From Pseudomonadota bacterium (GTDB taxonomy: Bacteria > Pseudomonadota > Gammaproteobacteria > Burkholderiales > Burkholderiaceae_C): a stretch of 64,000 nucleotides of DNA. Under the pieces are notes generated by a model. The model was not told where the DNA came from. It saw only the letters and a list, made by a program, of their open reading frames with translations, and did not search any database. Position 1 is the first letter of the stretch; every line of letters starts with the position of its first letter. The position numbers and the translations under genes were made by a program. Shown here piece after piece: positions 10,317 through 20,285 of the stretch. The stretch is taken from the NCBI GenBank assembly GCA_023415035.1, contig JAEZLX010000008.1:1-64000 (forward strand). Reading direction: 5' to 3'.

Positions 10317-10895
10317 TTATTTGGCCAGATTTTTCAGCGCCAGCTTGATACCTTCGCTCACGCCCACGCCAGCCGGCAGGGCCTTGAGAGCGGCGGCTGC
10401 ATCCTTCTCGCTGTAGCCCAGCGCCATCAAGGCCTGCTGGATGTCGCTGGCGGCATCCCCCACGGCAGCGGCGGCACCCGGCGCGGGCAGCTCGGCTCCG
10501 AGCTTGCCCTTGAGCTCCAGCAGCAGTCGCTCGGCCGTTTTTTTGCCGATGCCCGGCACCTTCACGATGCGCCCCGGCTCCTGCGCCGTCACGGCCTGGG
10601 CCAGCTCGTTCACCGTCAGGCCCGACAGCAACGCGAGCGCCGTGCGCGGCCCCACGCCGCTGATGCGGATAAGCTGGCGGAAGGCCTCACGTTCGCCGGC
10701 GGTACCGAAGCCATAGAGGATCTGCGCGTCCTCGCGCACCACGAAGTGCGTCAGCAGCGACACCTTCTCCCCGCTGGCGGGCAGGTTGTAGAAGGTGCTC
10801 ATGGGTACCTCGACCTCGTAGCCCACGCCGTGGCAGTCGATCAGGATCTGGGGAGGGGATTTTTCCAGCAGGGTGCCGGTGAGTTTGCCTATCAT
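10317..10895 (-). CDS. ruvA: Holliday junction DNA helicase subunit RuvA
   Basis: The 192-residue protein begins [16 protein letters not shown] and has the two helix-hairpin-helix motifs [15 protein letters not shown] and [19 protein letters not shown], which bind junction DNA, and a C-terminal RuvB-contacting three-helix domain. ATG at 10895 has AGGAAGAGG upstream. A longer in-frame extension to 11255 overlaps the divergent phoH-like gene and is not RuvA-like. The gap to the divergent gene is 34 bases. Confidence 0.97.
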   Translation of the reverse strand: MIGKLTGTLLEKSPPQILIDCHGVGYEVEVPMSTFYNLPASGEKVSLLTHFVVREDAQILYGFGTAGEREAFRQLIRISGVGPRTALALLSGLTVNELAQAVTAQEPGRIVKVPGIGKKTAERLLLELKGKLGAELPAPGAAAAVGDAASDIQQALMALGYSEKDAAAALKALPAGVGVSEGIKLALKNLAK

Positions 10896-10929
10896 TGGGA
10901 CCTCTTCCTTTGACTTCCGGATTATCCGT

Positions 10930-11916
10930 TTGATCCTCCGCCACACCTTCTCCCCGCCCGACAACGAGCGCATGGCCCATCTGTGCGGCCCGATGGACAG
11001 CCACATCCGCCTGATCGAGACAGCGCTGCAGGTCAAGGTGGCGCACCGCTTCGAGCAGTTCCGCATCGAAGGGCCCAAGGCCAAGGCGCAGCAGGCGCTG
11101 GAGGTGATCCAGGCACTGTACGAGATGGCGCGTCGCCCCATTCCCGAGGAGCAGGTGCAGCTCATGCTGGCGGGCGACACCGCGCTGCAGGCGGAAGACC
11201 CGGACGCCATCACCGTGCAGACCCGGCGCGGCGAGGTGCGCGGGCGCACGCCCAACCAGGCCCGCTACCTGGAGAACATGGCCACGCACGACATCACCTT
11301 CGGCATCGGCCCGGCGGGCACCGGCAAGACCTACCTGGCCGTGGCCTGCGCCGTGGACGCGCTGGAGCGCAGCGCCGTGCAGCGCATCGTGCTGACGCGG
11401 CCGGCCGTCGAGGCGGGCGAGAAGCTCGGCTTTCTGCCCGGCGACCTGGGCCAGAAGGTTGACCCCTACCTGCGGCCGCTGTACGACGCGCTGTACGACC
11501 TCATAGGCTTCGACAAGGTGCAGAAGGCCTTCGAGCGCCAGCAGATCGAGATCGCGCCGCTGGCCTTCATGCGCGGGCGCACGCTCAACAACGCCTTTGT
11601 CATCCTCGACGAGGCGCAGAACACCACGCCCGAGCAGATGAAGATGTTCCTCACGCGCATCGGCTTCGGCGCCAAGGCCGTGGTCACGGGCGACGTCAGC
11701 CAGATCGACCTGCCGCGCACCCAGCTGTCGGGCCTCATCGACGCCGAGCGCGTGCTCAAGCGCGTCAACGGCGTGGCCTTCAGCCGGCTGACCAGCGCCG
11801 ATGTGGTGCGCCACCCGCTGGTGGCCCGCATCGTGGACGCCTACGATGCCCGCTCCGCCGGCGCCGCGCCGGTGCGCCGCAGCCGCGCCGCCAACCCCGA
11901 CAGCGACCAGCCATGA
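10930..11916 (+). CDS. PhoH-family ATPase (PhoL-like)
   Basis: A 328-residue ATPase with an N-terminal KH-like segment, Walker [12 protein letters not shown], the [19 protein letters not shown] block and Walker [11 protein letters not shown]. Proteins of this class lie next to ybeY in many proteobacteria and are linked to RNA metabolism. The start is given as TTG at 10930 because the family usually begins with ILRHTF-like residues; no good ribosome-binding site is visible, and ATG at 10972 is an alternative. The stop overlaps the next gene as ATGA, which ties the two together. Confidence 0.88.
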   Translation: MILRHTFSPPDNERMAHLCGPMDSHIRLIETALQVKVAHRFEQFRIEGPKAKAQQALEVIQALYEMARRPIPEEQVQLMLAGDTALQAEDPDAITVQTRRGEVRGRTPNQARYLENMATHDITFGIGPAGTGKTYLAVACAVDALERSAVQRIVLTRPAVEAGEKLGFLPGDLGQKVDPYLRPLYDALYDLIGFDKVQKAFERQQIEIAPLAFMRGRTLNNAFVILDEAQNTTPEQMKMFLTRIGFGAKAVVTGDVSQIDLPRTQLSGLIDAERVLKRVNGVAFSRLTSADVVRHPLVARIVDAYDARSAGAAPVRRSRAANPDSDQP

Positions 11917-12299
11917 ACACCCGGCGCATTCTTGCACCCGCCGTGCTGCTGGCCACCATGCTGGGCGGCTGCGCCACCGCACCGGCCGACGCGCCTTCGG
12001 CAGGGCACCGCCAGCAGGTGGACGTCAGCTACCGCTGCGAAGGCGGTGTGGAACTGGAGGTGTCCTACCTCAACCCGCCCACGGGCGAGTCCTTCGCCTC
12101 CATCCATTTCGAAGGCAGGACCGTGGTCATGCAGAGCCGGCCGTCGGCCTCGGGCGTGCGCTACGTGGACCTGGACGAGCAGCGCGGCCTGCGCTGGCGT
12201 ACCAAGGGCGACGAAGGCTTCCTCGCCATGCAACCCGCAGACCACACCGCGAAAGAAACCATCCTGATCAACCAATGCCGCGCCTTCCGCGAGCGCTGA
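11913..12299 (+). CDS. MliC-like lipoprotein (putative C-type lysozyme inhibitor)
   Basis: The 128-residue protein has a lipoprotein signal ending LLATMLGGC at about residue 20. The mature part has a [15 protein letters not shown] strand, [14 protein letters not shown], a SASGVRYVD motif, [12 protein letters not shown] and a final cysteine in INQCR. This is the MliC/PliC pattern (two cysteines, SxxGxxY, KGxxA/G), known to inhibit host C-type lysozymes. It overlaps the phoH-like stop by four bases and is followed ten bases later by ybeY, an unusual insertion between genes that are normally adjacent. Confidence 0.72.
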   Translation: MNTRRILAPAVLLATMLGGCATAPADAPSAGHRQQVDVSYRCEGGVELEVSYLNPPTGESFASIHFEGRTVVMQSRPSASGVRYVDLDEQRGLRWRTKGDEGFLAMQPADHTAKETILINQCRAFRER

Positions 12300-12309
12300 G
12301 CGAGCCGCC

Positions 12310-12765
12310 ATGCCATTGCCCCAACTCGGCCTTTCCCTGCAGTTCAGCCACCTGGCCGACCCCGCGCCGCACCGCGCCGCTTTGCCCCGGCACAAGGTGG
12401 CACGCTGGATCCGCCACGCGCTGGAAACCGACGCCGAAATCACCGTGCGCATCGTCGACAGCGAGGAAGGCCAGGCCCTCAACCGCGACTACCGGCACAA
12501 GGACTACGCCACCAACGTGCTGACCTTCGACTACGCGCAGGACCCCGTCGTGATGGCCGATCTCGTGCTGTGCGCGCCCGTGGTCGAGCGCGAGGCCCGC
12601 GAGCAGGGCAAGACCCTGGCCGATCACTACGCCCACCTGCTGGTGCACGGCACGCTGCACGCCCAGGGCTGGGACCACGAAACCGGCGAGGCCGACGCGG
12701 AAGCCATGGAAGCCCGCGAGATCGAGATCCTGGCCGGGCTGGGCATCGCCAACCCGTACCGTTGA
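12310..12765 (+). CDS. ybeY: rRNA maturation endoribonuclease YbeY
   Basis: The 151-residue protein contains the metal-binding motif [11 protein letters not shown] (HxxxHxxxxxH) near residues 115-125, preceded by [19 protein letters not shown], which is diagnostic for YbeY. It acts in 16S rRNA 3-prime maturation and 70S ribosome quality control. ATG at 12310 follows GAGCGAGCCGCC, so the ribosome-binding site is weak, consistent with coupling to the upstream lipoprotein gene. Confidence 0.95.
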   Translation: MPLPQLGLSLQFSHLADPAPHRAALPRHKVARWIRHALETDAEITVRIVDSEEGQALNRDYRHKDYATNVLTFDYAQDPVVMADLVLCAPVVEREAREQGKTLADHYAHLLVHGTLHAQGWDHETGEADAEAMEAREIEILAGLGIANPYR

Positions 12766-12876
12766 CCCCCACGCTCCACCGCTGACGCGGGTCGCTGCCC
12801 CCGAGGGGGCTGGTTCGCCTTGGGGCGGCCCGGCGGCGAACCGGTTGACCCCCACGCTCCACCTCGGACGCGGGTC
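12761..12876. repeat. Comamonadaceae-type intergenic repeat, partly duplicated
   Basis: A 20-base word GTTGACCCCCACGCTCCACC occurs at 12761-12780 and again at 12844-12863. Each copy is followed by GACGCGGGTC (12784-12793 and 12867-12876), giving a period of 83 bases. Between them are a CCCCCGAGGGGG hairpin and an inverted repeat GGTTCGCC/GGCGAACC (12812-12819, 12835-12842). It lies between the convergent ybeY and dtd genes, and the first copy overlaps the ybeY stop. I recall similar sequences scattered in Comamonadaceae intergenic regions; a terminator role is inferred. Confidence 0.7.
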
Positions 12877-12899
12877 CAGCCTTGCTGATCGCGGTCGAC

Positions 12900-13343
12900 T
12901 CAGGCCGTGATCCGCATCGGGATCGTCACCGGCCCGTCGTTGACGAGGTAAACCTGCATATCGGCGCCGAAGCGCCCGGTTTCCACCACGGGATGCGCCG
13001 CACGCGCCTCGTCCACGAATCGGTCGTACAGGGCCTCGCCGAGCGCCGGCGGCGCCGCGCCTGTAAACCCGGGGCGATTACCGCCGCGGGTGTCGGCGGC
13101 CAGCGTGAACTGGCTGACGATCAGCAAGCCGCCACCCACGTCCTGCACGCTGCGGTTCATCTTGCCGTGCTCGTCGGCAAAGACGCGCAGCTTCAGGATC
13201 TTGGCCAGCAGCTTCTGGCCGATGGCTTCGGTGTCCTGCGGCTCGGCGCACAGCAGCACCAGCAGCCCCCGGCCAATGCGGCCCACCGTCTCTCCCGCGA
13301 TATCCACGCGCGCCTCGGACACGCGCTGCAGCAAGGCCATCAT
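12900..13343 (-). CDS. dtd: D-aminoacyl-tRNA deacylase
   Basis: The 147-residue protein matches DTD, which removes D-amino acids mischarged on tRNA. It has [15 protein letters not shown] at the start, [20 protein letters not shown] and the C-terminal NDGPVTIPM, where the Gly-cisPro recognition loop lies. ATG at 13343 overlaps the stop of the upstream CDF gene as ATGA, with GAGGAGG ten bases before; ATG at 13340 is equally possible. The upstream frame to 13484 is a shadow inside the CDF gene. Confidence 0.95.
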   Translation of the reverse strand: MMALLQRVSEARVDIAGETVGRIGRGLLVLLCAEPQDTEAIGQKLLAKILKLRVFADEHGKMNRSVQDVGGGLLIVSQFTLAADTRGGNRPGFTGAAPPALGEALYDRFVDEARAAHPVVETGRFGADMQVYLVNDGPVTIPMRITA

Positions 13344-14290
13344 GGCTTCGGATCCTCCTCGTCGAAAAAGTGCGCCTCCACCCCGTAGGGCAGCAGCTGG
13401 ATGGACGCACGCAAGCCCGGCACTGCCCGCATCAGGGCCTGCTCCACCTCGCCACGCAGCGCTGCGGCCCTGCCCAGCGACCACGAGGCTGGCAGGTGCA
13501 TGTGCAGGTCCACGAAATGCCGGTGCCCCGCACGCCGTGTGGCCACGTGATCGAACCGCAGCTCGTCCGGCAGCGACGAACGTGCCGTGAAGCTCTCAAG
13601 CACCCGGTCGATCTTGGTCTGCACCTGGGGGTCCAGGGCGTGGTCCATGAGACCATCGCTGGCGCGGCGGATGAGGTGCAGCCCCTCGCGGACAATGTTG
13701 GCCGCCACCGCGAGGGCGATCAGCGGATCGAGCACCAGCCAGCCGGTGGCAAAGACCAGACCCACCCCCACCACCACACCGGCCGTGGTGTAGACGTCGG
13801 TCATCAGGTGGCGCGCATCGGCTTCAACGGCTTCGGCGCCGGCCACGCCCGCTTCCTGCTGCACCCGCGCCGCACGCCGCATGAGCAGCGCCAGGCCACC
13901 ATTGACCAGCGCGCTGGCCACCGACAGCCCAAGGCCCAGCCCGGGCGCCTCCAGCGCCTGCGGCGACAGCAGCCGGCCGATGGCCGCCCAGGCGATGGCC
14001 AGCGCCGCACCCAGGATCAGGATGCCCTCGAACCCGCTGGAGAAATACTCCGCCTTGGTATGGCCGAAGGGATGGTCATCGTCCGGCGGGCGCCGCGCGA
14101 TTGTCACCATGGCCAGCGCGAACACGGCCGCCGCGAGGTTGACAAAGGACTCCAGGCCATCCGATAACAGGCCCACCGAGCCGGTAACGTGCCACGCGGC
14201 CATCTTGAGCACGATGGTGCACAGGGCGGCGGCAATCGACGCCTGCAACAGCCGCTGCGGGGAAACCCGTTGCCACAGGGGAGCATTCAT
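13340..14290 (-). CDS. Cation diffusion facilitator (CDF) family metal efflux protein
   Basis: The 316-residue protein has the CDF fold signs: six predicted membrane helices, [18 protein letters not shown] in helix 2, [17 protein letters not shown] in the following loop, and [17 protein letters not shown] in helix 5, with aspartate and histidine residues for the transport site. A cytoplasmic C-terminal domain ends in [10 protein letters not shown]. It should export Zn, Fe, Mn or a related divalent ion by proton antiport. In helix 2 the aspartate of SDGLES is followed four residues later by serine rather than a second acidic residue, so metal preference cannot be assigned. ATG at 14290 is preferred over 14320. 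Confidence 0.87.
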   Translation of the reverse strand: MNAPLWQRVSPQRLLQASIAAALCTIVLKMAAWHVTGSVGLLSDGLESFVNLAAAVFALAMVTIARRPPDDDHPFGHTKAEYFSSGFEGILILGAALAIAWAAIGRLLSPQALEAPGLGLGLSVASALVNGGLALLMRRAARVQQEAGVAGAEAVEADARHLMTDVYTTAGVVVGVGLVFATGWLVLDPLIALAVAANIVREGLHLIRRASDGLMDHALDPQVQTKIDRVLESFTARSSLPDELRFDHVATRRAGHRHFVDLHMHLPASWSLGRAAALRGEVEQALMRAVPGLRASIQLLPYGVEAHFFDEEDPKP

Positions 14291-14318
14291 GACGGCATTG
14301 TGCACAATAGCTTCCACC

Positions 14319-15260
14319 ATGCCCGCGACACCCCGGCTCCACTAGCTGCTCTGGCTCGCCTGCCTTGCACTCGCCCTCGGCGGTGCCGCGCTGCTTGGCC
14401 GGGCTGGGCCGAGCTGCAGCGCCACGCGGTGCTGGCCTCGTTCGACGCGGCATCCGGTCGCTACGATCTCGTGACGGCCTCGGGCGATGGCGCCTACGCG
14501 CTGCGCATTGACATCGCCCGGACCATTCCCTGGGAAGAGCAGCCTCTGCCCCCTGGGGACAACACCACGAGGGTAACGCTGGAGTGGCCCGGCCAGCCAC
14601 CCCATGTGCTGCAGCCCGGCCGCCCCGGGCATGCCGATACCGGCTGGCCGCTGGCGTTCAGCAAGGTGCTCGCCAGCCCGAGCCAGCCGTTCCAGCTCGT
14701 CATCACCCGCCGCCTGGGCTGCCACCAACCACCATGTGACCGCCGCCGTGGTGGACCGCGCAGGCACGCTGCGCGCACTGCACCGCGCCGACAACGCCGG
14801 CCCGCACACGGTGGGCGCCGCCCAGGCCAGGGCCGGCGCCGATCTGGATGCGCTGGAGAACGACCGCTACGACGCGGTGACCATCGCGTCAGTGGCCGAT
14901 GACGAGCAGACGATGCGCCTGCTGCTGTCGCTGGGCGCAAGCGCGAAACAGGTCACCAGCCACTACGATGGCACCGCGCTGATCGCCGCCACCCACCTGG
15001 GGCACGAGGGTGCGGTGAGACAGCTCATCGCGGCCGGCGCCCCGCTCGACCACGTGAACAACCTGCACTGGACCGCCGTGATCGAATCCATCGTCCTGGG
15101 AGATGGCGGGCCACGCCACCAGGCCACGCTGCGGGCGCTGATCGACGCGGGAGCCGACCTGCGGCTGACGGATCGCCATGGACAGACACCGTTGGCCCTG
15201 GCACGGACGCGGGGTTACACGGTCATGGCGGACATGCTGGAAAAGGCCGTCGCCCGCTGA
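14319..15260 (+). pseudogene. Ankyrin-repeat protein gene, disrupted
   Basis: An ATG at 14319 is followed by a stop at 14343-14345. The same frame then gives a signal-like stretch (LLWLACLALALGGAALLG). Protein-like sequence next moves to another frame from about 14400 (AVLASFDAASGRYDLVTASG) and returns to the first frame near 14720. That last part, to 15260, encodes ankyrin repeats: DGTALIAATHLGHEGAVRQL, LDHVNNLHWTAVIESIVLGDGG, ALIDAGADLRLTDRHGQTPL. One stop and at least two frame changes point to decay, although the ankyrin part alone could still be made from an internal start. Sequencing error is an alternative. Confidence 0.65.
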
Positions 15261-15336
15261 GGGGCTTGGCCCGGCACACGCCCCTCCACCTGGCCGGCGC
15301 GGCCTGCCCGCCAGACGCCGGCTGCGCCGAGGTGGC

Positions 15337-16554
15337 TTACGACAGCGTGATGCGGGCGAACTTGCGCTTGCCGACCTGCACCACGTAGGTGCCGGCACCC
15401 AGCTTCAGGCCCTTGTCGCTCACCACGGATGAATCGACGCGAACGCCACCGCCGTCGATCAGGCGGTTGGCCTCGCTGGTGGAAGGCGCCAGGCCGGCAG
15501 ACTTGAGCAGCGCGCCAATGCCCATGGGCGCGCCCGGCAGGCTCACTTCCGGAATGTCGTCGGGAATGCCGCCCTTGGACCGGTTGATGAAATCCTGCTC
15601 GGCCGCATCGGCCGCGGCTGCGCTGTGGAAGCGCGCGGTGATTTCCTTGGCCAGCATGACCTTGGCGTCCTTGGGATTGCGGCCGGCTTCCACCTCGGCC
15701 TTGAGCCGGGCGATCTCGTCCATGCTCCTGAAGGACAGCAGCGTGTACCAGTCCCACATCAGGTCGTCCGAGATGCTCAACACCTTGGCAAACATGGTGT
15801 TGGCGTCTTCGGTGATGCCGATGTAGTTGTTCTTGGACTTGGACATCTTGTCCACGCCGTCCAGCCCCACCAGCAGCGGCATGGTCAGGATGCACTGCGG
15901 CTCCTGGCCGTATTCGGCCTGCAGGTGGCGGCCCATCAGCAGGTTGAACTTCTGGTCGGTGCCGCCGAGCTCCAGATCGGCCTTGAGCGCCACCGAGTCG
16001 TAGCCCTGCATCAGCGGATAGAGGAATTCGTGCACGCTGATGGGCGTGCCCGCGGTGAAGCGCTGATGAAAATCGTTGCGCTCCATCATGCGCGCCACGG
16101 TGTACTTGGCCGCCAGCTGGATCATGCCGCGCGCGCCCAGCGCATCGCTCCACTCGGAGTTGTAGCGGATCTCGGTCTTCTCCGGGTCCAGCACCCTGGC
16201 GGCCTGGTTGTAATAGGTCTCTGCGTTGACCTTGATCTGCTCGGCCGTCAGCGGCGGACGTGTCGAATTTCGGCCCGAGGGATCACCGATGAGCGTGGTG
16301 AAGTCCCCGATCAGGAAGATGACCTGGTGTCCGAGGTCCTGCAACTGGCGCATCTTGTTGAGCACCACCGTGTGGCCGATGTGGATGTCGGGCGCGGTCG
16401 GATCCAGGCCCAGCTTGATGCGCAGGGGCTGCCCGGTCTTCTCGGAGCGCACCAGCTTGCGCACCCAGTCCTCCTGCGGGATCAGCTCGTCGCAGCCGCG
16501 CAGGGTCACGTCCAGGGCGTGACGCACGCCGTCTGTCAGTTCGTTGTTGGGCAT
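15337..16554 (-). CDS. tyrS: Tyrosyl-tRNA synthetase
   Basis: The 405-residue class I synthetase has the HIGH motif as HIGHT (after DPTAPDI), the KMSKS loop as DKMSKSKNN and a C-terminal S4 RNA-binding domain ([19 protein letters not shown]). The spacing of HIGH and KMSKS places it in the TyrRS group common in proteobacteria with TyrZ-like sequences. ATG at 16554 is chosen for AGGAAG just upstream; ATG at 16572 is six codons longer. It is divergent from the M23 peptidase gene and convergent with the ankyrin pseudogene. Confidence 0.96.
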   Translation of the reverse strand: MPNNELTDGVRHALDVTLRGCDELIPQEDWVRKLVRSEKTGQPLRIKLGLDPTAPDIHIGHTVVLNKMRQLQDLGHQVIFLIGDFTTLIGDPSGRNSTRPPLTAEQIKVNAETYYNQAARVLDPEKTEIRYNSEWSDALGARGMIQLAAKYTVARMMERNDFHQRFTAGTPISVHEFLYPLMQGYDSVALKADLELGGTDQKFNLLMGRHLQAEYGQEPQCILTMPLLVGLDGVDKMSKSKNNYIGITEDANTMFAKVLSISDDLMWDWYTLLSFRSMDEIARLKAEVEAGRNPKDAKVMLAKEITARFHSAAAADAAEQDFINRSKGGIPDDIPEVSLPGAPMGIGALLKSAGLAPSTSEANRLIDGGGVRVDSSVVSDKGLKLGAGTYVVQVGKRKFARITLS

Positions 16555-16797
16555 TGATACTTCCTGATTCATTTTGTGACCCTGGTAGCGGACAGATGCG
16601 CGTTTTCCCGTAGGCGAAGTCCAACGCGCTGGCTATACTTTTGCCAATTAGCGTGGATTTTAGTGGCCTTCCTGCAACACTCGGTGTGCAATGGGCCGAT
16701 CGCCTGGGGAACTTCAGGCCCTGTCCTCGCCTCCTTCCCTGTTTTTGAAGAATTTGTACTGGCCGCATCCGACTGCCGCCAGGCGAGGAAAACCGTT

Positions 16798-18171
16798 TTG
16801 GCCGACAACCCACTGTCCCCTCCACCATCACCCGGATCCTTGGCGGCGCAGCTGGCCCAAGGTCTTTCCCGTCACCCCAAAGCCATCGTCACCGCCATCG
16901 GCATGCTCCTGCTGGGCACCGCCGTCACCGCGTTCGGCATCGCGCCGCTCGCGCCAGATGCCGCCGATCTGCCCGTGACGCGCGTTGTCGAACCCGCCAG
17001 CACGCTGGACATCATCCCGGCAAACATCACCGGCGGACAGGACAGCAGCTTCACGCTGTACCGCAGTGATACCGTTCGTCGCGACGACACCGCGCAGAGC
17101 CTGCTGTCGCGCATGGGCATCACCGACCCCGAAGCTGCCAGCCTGCTGCGCAACGACCCGGACGCCCGCCAGCTCTTCGCCGGCCGTCCCGGCAAGGTGG
17201 TCACCGCCGAAACCGATGAGCGTCATGGCCTGACCCGACTGGTGGCCCGCTGGCTGCCCGGCAGCGCCGATGACCGCAGCTTCGTGCGCCTGGTCGTCGA
17301 GCGGCAGGCCGACCGACAGCTGACCAGCCGTCTCGAACAGGGCGAGCTCAGCGTCGGCACCGCGCTGGCCAGCGGCACCATTCACAGCTCGCTGTTCGCC
17401 GCCACCGACGCCGCCAACCTGCCCGACAGCGTGGCCGTCCAGCTGGCCGAGATCTTCTCGTCGTACATCGACTTCCGCCGCGACCTGCGCCAGGGCGACC
17501 AGTTCAGCCTGGTCTACGAGGTGTTGCAGGCCGACGGCGAAGCCATGCGCCCGGGCCGCGTGCTCAGCGCCCAGTTCGTCAACGCCGGCAAGGCCTACGA
17601 GGCCGTCTGGTTCGAAGCCGCCAACCACAAGGGAGCCTACTACAGCTTCGATGGCCAGAGTTCGCAGCCGCAGTTCCTGAGCTCGCCCCTGCAGTTCTCG
17701 CGTGTGAGCAGCGGCTACGGCCTGCGCTTCCACCCCATCTCGGGCAAGCGCAAGGCCCACCTCGGTGTCGATCTGGCGGCGCCCAGCGGCACGCCGGTGC
17801 GCACGGTGGCCGACGGTGTCGTGACCTTCGCGGGCTGGCAGCGCGGCTACGGCAACATCATCGAGATCCAGCACCGCGACCGCAAGTCCACCGCCTACGC
17901 CCACCTGAGCCGCATCGACGTGCGCAAGGGCCAGAAGGTCAGCCAGGGCGACTTCATCGGCGCGGTCGGCTCCACCGGCGCATCCACGGGTCCGCACCTG
18001 CATTTCGAGTTCAAGGAAGCGGGCGCCCACAAGGACCCGCTCGACATCGCCCGCCGCAACGAGACCATTCCACTGCCGGCCAGCCTGCGCCCGCAGTTCA
18101 ATCAGGTCGCCCAGGCACAGCGCCAGCAGCTCGACGCGGCCGCCCTCGTCGTGCAGGCCAGCGCCGAATAA
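16798..18171 (+). CDS. M23-family peptidoglycan endopeptidase (MepM-like)
   Basis: The protein of about 457 residues has a membrane anchor (about residues 23-45), a middle domain with OapA/LysM-like features, and a C-terminal M23 domain. Zinc ligands are visible in HLGVDLAA (H321, D325) and HLHFEF (H400, H402), and RVSSGYGLRFHPISGKRKAH precedes them. It should cut peptide cross-links in the periplasm. The start is uncertain: TTG at 16798 has GAGG a suitable distance upstream and gives MADNPL; the open frame reaches back to 16576. Gap to the divergent tyrS is about 240 bases. Confidence 0.87.
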   Translation: MADNPLSPPPSPGSLAAQLAQGLSRHPKAIVTAIGMLLLGTAVTAFGIAPLAPDAADLPVTRVVEPASTLDIIPANITGGQDSSFTLYRSDTVRRDDTAQSLLSRMGITDPEAASLLRNDPDARQLFAGRPGKVVTAETDERHGLTRLVARWLPGSADDRSFVRLVVERQADRQLTSRLEQGELSVGTALASGTIHSSLFAATDAANLPDSVAVQLAEIFSSYIDFRRDLRQGDQFSLVYEVLQADGEAMRPGRVLSAQFVNAGKAYEAVWFEAANHKGAYYSFDGQSSQPQFLSSPLQFSRVSSGYGLRFHPISGKRKAHLGVDLAAPSGTPVRTVADGVVTFAGWQRGYGNIIEIQHRDRKSTAYAHLSRIDVRKGQKVSQGDFIGAVGSTGASTGPHLHFEFKEAGAHKDPLDIARRNETIPLPASLRPQFNQVAQAQRQQLDAAALVVQASAE

Positions 18172-18177
18172 GCCTCA

Positions 18178-18214
18178 CCGCTTCGGCCCGGCAGCGCGCC
18201 GGGCCCGGAAGCGG
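18178..18214. terminator. Strong bidirectional hairpin between M23 gene and pilus operon
   Basis: The stem pairs CCGCTTC (18178-18184) plus GGCCCGGC (18185-18192) with GCCGGGCC (18198-18205) plus GAAGCGG (18208-18214), with a five-base loop and a two-base bulge. It fills the 46-base gap between convergent genes. No T-run follows on either strand, so its termination role rests on position and stem strength. Confidence 0.65.
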
Positions 18215-18217
18215 ACA

Positions 18218-18946
18218 TCACTGGGTCATCTGGAAGTAGGCCGTGGTCACGGCCACCTGGGACTCATCCTGAAAGGTCGGCGACGTCGACCCGAAGGCCA
18301 TACTGTCATCAATCGGCCAAGGCAGACTCCCTGCTGCGACACTGCCAGCCAGTGTGGCATCGCGCAGCCGGCCAAAACGTGCATCACTTCGCCCGTCAAT
18401 CTGTTGGTCGAGCATGGCCGCCAGCGAATAGGTCACTCTCTTGAGCACCATCACGTTGCGCGATCTCTGCACGTACGTGCCGATCGTCTCCCCGGGCTCG
18501 GACCATGTGACGTTCTGGAAGCATACCTGCACCTCCTGTGGGTTACCGTTGCTGTCCAGGTAAACAAACCTGTCCGGCTGACCTTCGGCGCGCCCCTCCG
18601 GCAGGCGAATGCCCTTGGCCAGGAAATCATTGATCATGTTCGCGCCACACAGCTCGTGCGTATTCCCTCCCACGCGACCCGTCGGGTTCGCTTCCATATC
18701 GCCGGGAGGCCGCATGACACCATTCAGGTAGGCCTCGTAGGCAAGCTGCCAGCCCTGCACGAAGTCCGTGGACAGTCGCTGGTTGGCGGCGGCGCGCTGC
18801 AGGTCGCGGCCGATCGCCACGGCTCCCAGCAGCAGCCCGATGACGAGCAGGGTGATGCTCAGCTCCAGCAGCGTGAAGCCGCGCTGACGCCGTACCGACT
18901 GGCAGGCTGCCGCACGACGCGAGGATGTGGACACAGGAAAGGACAT
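18218..18946 (-). CDS. Type IV pilin-like protein, third long-pilin paralogue
   Basis: The 242-residue prepilin has a 23-residue leader ending RRQRG, then FTLLELSITLLVIGLLLGAVAIG with the conserved glutamate at +5. Its body shares the block RLPEGRAEG-DRFVYLDSNGNPQEVQVCFQ with the two pilins encoded at the start of the operon (34852-35751 and 35778-36587), so all three are paralogues. It is the last gene of the operon, 16 bases after the 440-residue pseudopilin gene. ATG at 18946 has GAGGTG six bases upstream. It may be an alternative major pilin or a capping subunit. Confidence 0.83.
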   Translation of the reverse strand: MSFPVSTSSRRAAACQSVRRQRGFTLLELSITLLVIGLLLGAVAIGRDLQRAAANQRLSTDFVQGWQLAYEAYLNGVMRPPGDMEANPTGRVGGNTHELCGANMINDFLAKGIRLPEGRAEGQPDRFVYLDSNGNPQEVQVCFQNVTWSEPGETIGTYVQRSRNVMVLKRVTYSLAAMLDQQIDGRSDARFGRLRDATLAGSVAAGSLPWPIDDSMAFGSTSPTFQDESQVAVTTAYFQMTQ

Positions 18947-18962
18947 GGGGTTCACCTCGAGG

Positions 18963-20285
18963 TCAGTAACCGATGGCATCGGCTTTCAGTGCGTTTTCAT
19001 TGACGGAGCGGGCAACGTCGGTCATGGCTTCAGTGCGATCGGCAAACCCATCCCAAACGTCGCCGGCTTCGCTCCGCGAGATCCCGGCCTGGATGACGGC
19101 CACGCCAGCGACCGCGGCACCCACAGCCGCTGTGGCAATACCCGCTGCAGCCAGCCCGATCTGGAATGAGCGGGCACCAGCGCTCATGGTGGTGTCTGCG
19201 GTGGCGGACACCATCTCCTTCGCGGCGTCCAGCACGGCGGAGGCGGCGCTGAACACGCCAGATGCAGCGGCGGCAACATCCGCGTCCGCCAGCTTGACGG
19301 CCACGTACAACTGGTCACGGTAGTCGTAAAGCGCCCGCTCCATCACCAGGGCCCCGGTGCCGGCGTTGACATGCGCATGCGATATCGCCGACAGGGCCTC
19401 GCCGCAGTGCAGGGTGGAGAAAAGCTCGGCGTGGCTGACGGCCAGCACCAGATCGTCATAGGTATCTGTCACGGCAGCATGGGCGGCGGCAAAGGTCGGA
19501 TCGGTGTTGCTGGCCGAGGCATTCGCGCCATCGAACGGTGACCCGTCGCCATCGGCGTCCAGCAGGCCCGACGCGGCAATCACGAAGGCCATGGCGCGGC
19601 GTGAGCCGGTGGCGCCCAGTGCCCGCACAGCCAGGGCACCGGCCGGGGCCACCATCGCGTCAGCCTTGCTGTCCACCGCTGTGTTCAGCGCCAGGCAGAT
19701 GTCGATCAGACTGGTGGCCCGTGGCACCGGGGTCGCAGGACATGGTGGTGATTCGGACGCATTGCAGGCCGCATCCAGTGATGCCGTCTCGCTGCCCGAT
19801 CGCGTGGCCCCCAGCGGAACCTCGACCGTCTGCGGCAATGGCGGCAGGTGGGAATTGGGTGCAGCGGCGTTCTGCGGGCGCGGTTCGGGCGTGACCACGC
19901 GAAGCGGGTTCATGCGGTCCGTCTGCACGGCCAGGTCCCGGTCATCCTGCGCCGTGCCCGATGCCTCGCGGTACACGCCGTAACGCAGCTTTCCCGCTTC
20001 AGGCCGCGGCAGACCCAGGGTGCGCCAGGGCAGGTAGCCCACCTGGCCCAGTGCGCAGTTCTCGGTGCCTGCCGTATCCGCCGCCGGGCATGGCAGGCGA
20101 TGATGAGCCTGGACAAAACCCAGCACCGCGTCGCGCGACTGGTCCTGCACATCCATCTGCCGGACCGTCACGCGTTGGCGCGCGGACTGCTGCCAGAACA
20201 CCACCGCAGCCAGCAGCATCAGCCCCAATGCCAGCAAGGCAACCGATATTTCAACCAGGGTGAAGCCTCTTTCATGCCGCTTCAT
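18963..20285 (-). CDS. Large pseudopilin (440 residues), RLPCP family
   Basis: A very short leader (MKRHERG) precedes FTLVEISVALLALGLMLLAAVVF, a class III prepilin N-terminus. The head has HHRLPCPAADTAGTENC and LPWRTLGL, shared with three other pseudopilins of this operon, and DADGDGSPFDG at residues 243-253, which looks like a calcium-binding DxDxDG loop. The last 130 residues are alanine-rich predicted helix with a hydrophobic stretch (QIGLAAAGIATAAVGAAVAG). Ordinary minor pseudopilins are usually 150-330 residues, so this is large. Its ATG overlaps the preceding stop as ATGA. Confidence 0.78.
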   Translation of the reverse strand: MKRHERGFTLVEISVALLALGLMLLAAVVFWQQSARQRVTVRQMDVQDQSRDAVLGFVQAHHRLPCPAADTAGTENCALGQVGYLPWRTLGLPRPEAGKLRYGVYREASGTAQDDRDLAVQTDRMNPLRVVTPEPRPQNAAAPNSHLPPLPQTVEVPLGATRSGSETASLDAACNASESPPCPATPVPRATSLIDICLALNTAVDSKADAMVAPAGALAVRALGATGSRRAMAFVIAASGLLDADGDGSPFDGANASASNTDPTFAAAHAAVTDTYDDLVLAVSHAELFSTLHCGEALSAISHAHVNAGTGALVMERALYDYRDQLYVAVKLADADVAAAASGVFSAASAVLDAAKEMVSATADTTMSAGARSFQIGLAAAGIATAAVGAAVAGVAVIQAGISRSEAGDVWDGFADRTEAMTDVARSVNENALKADAIGY

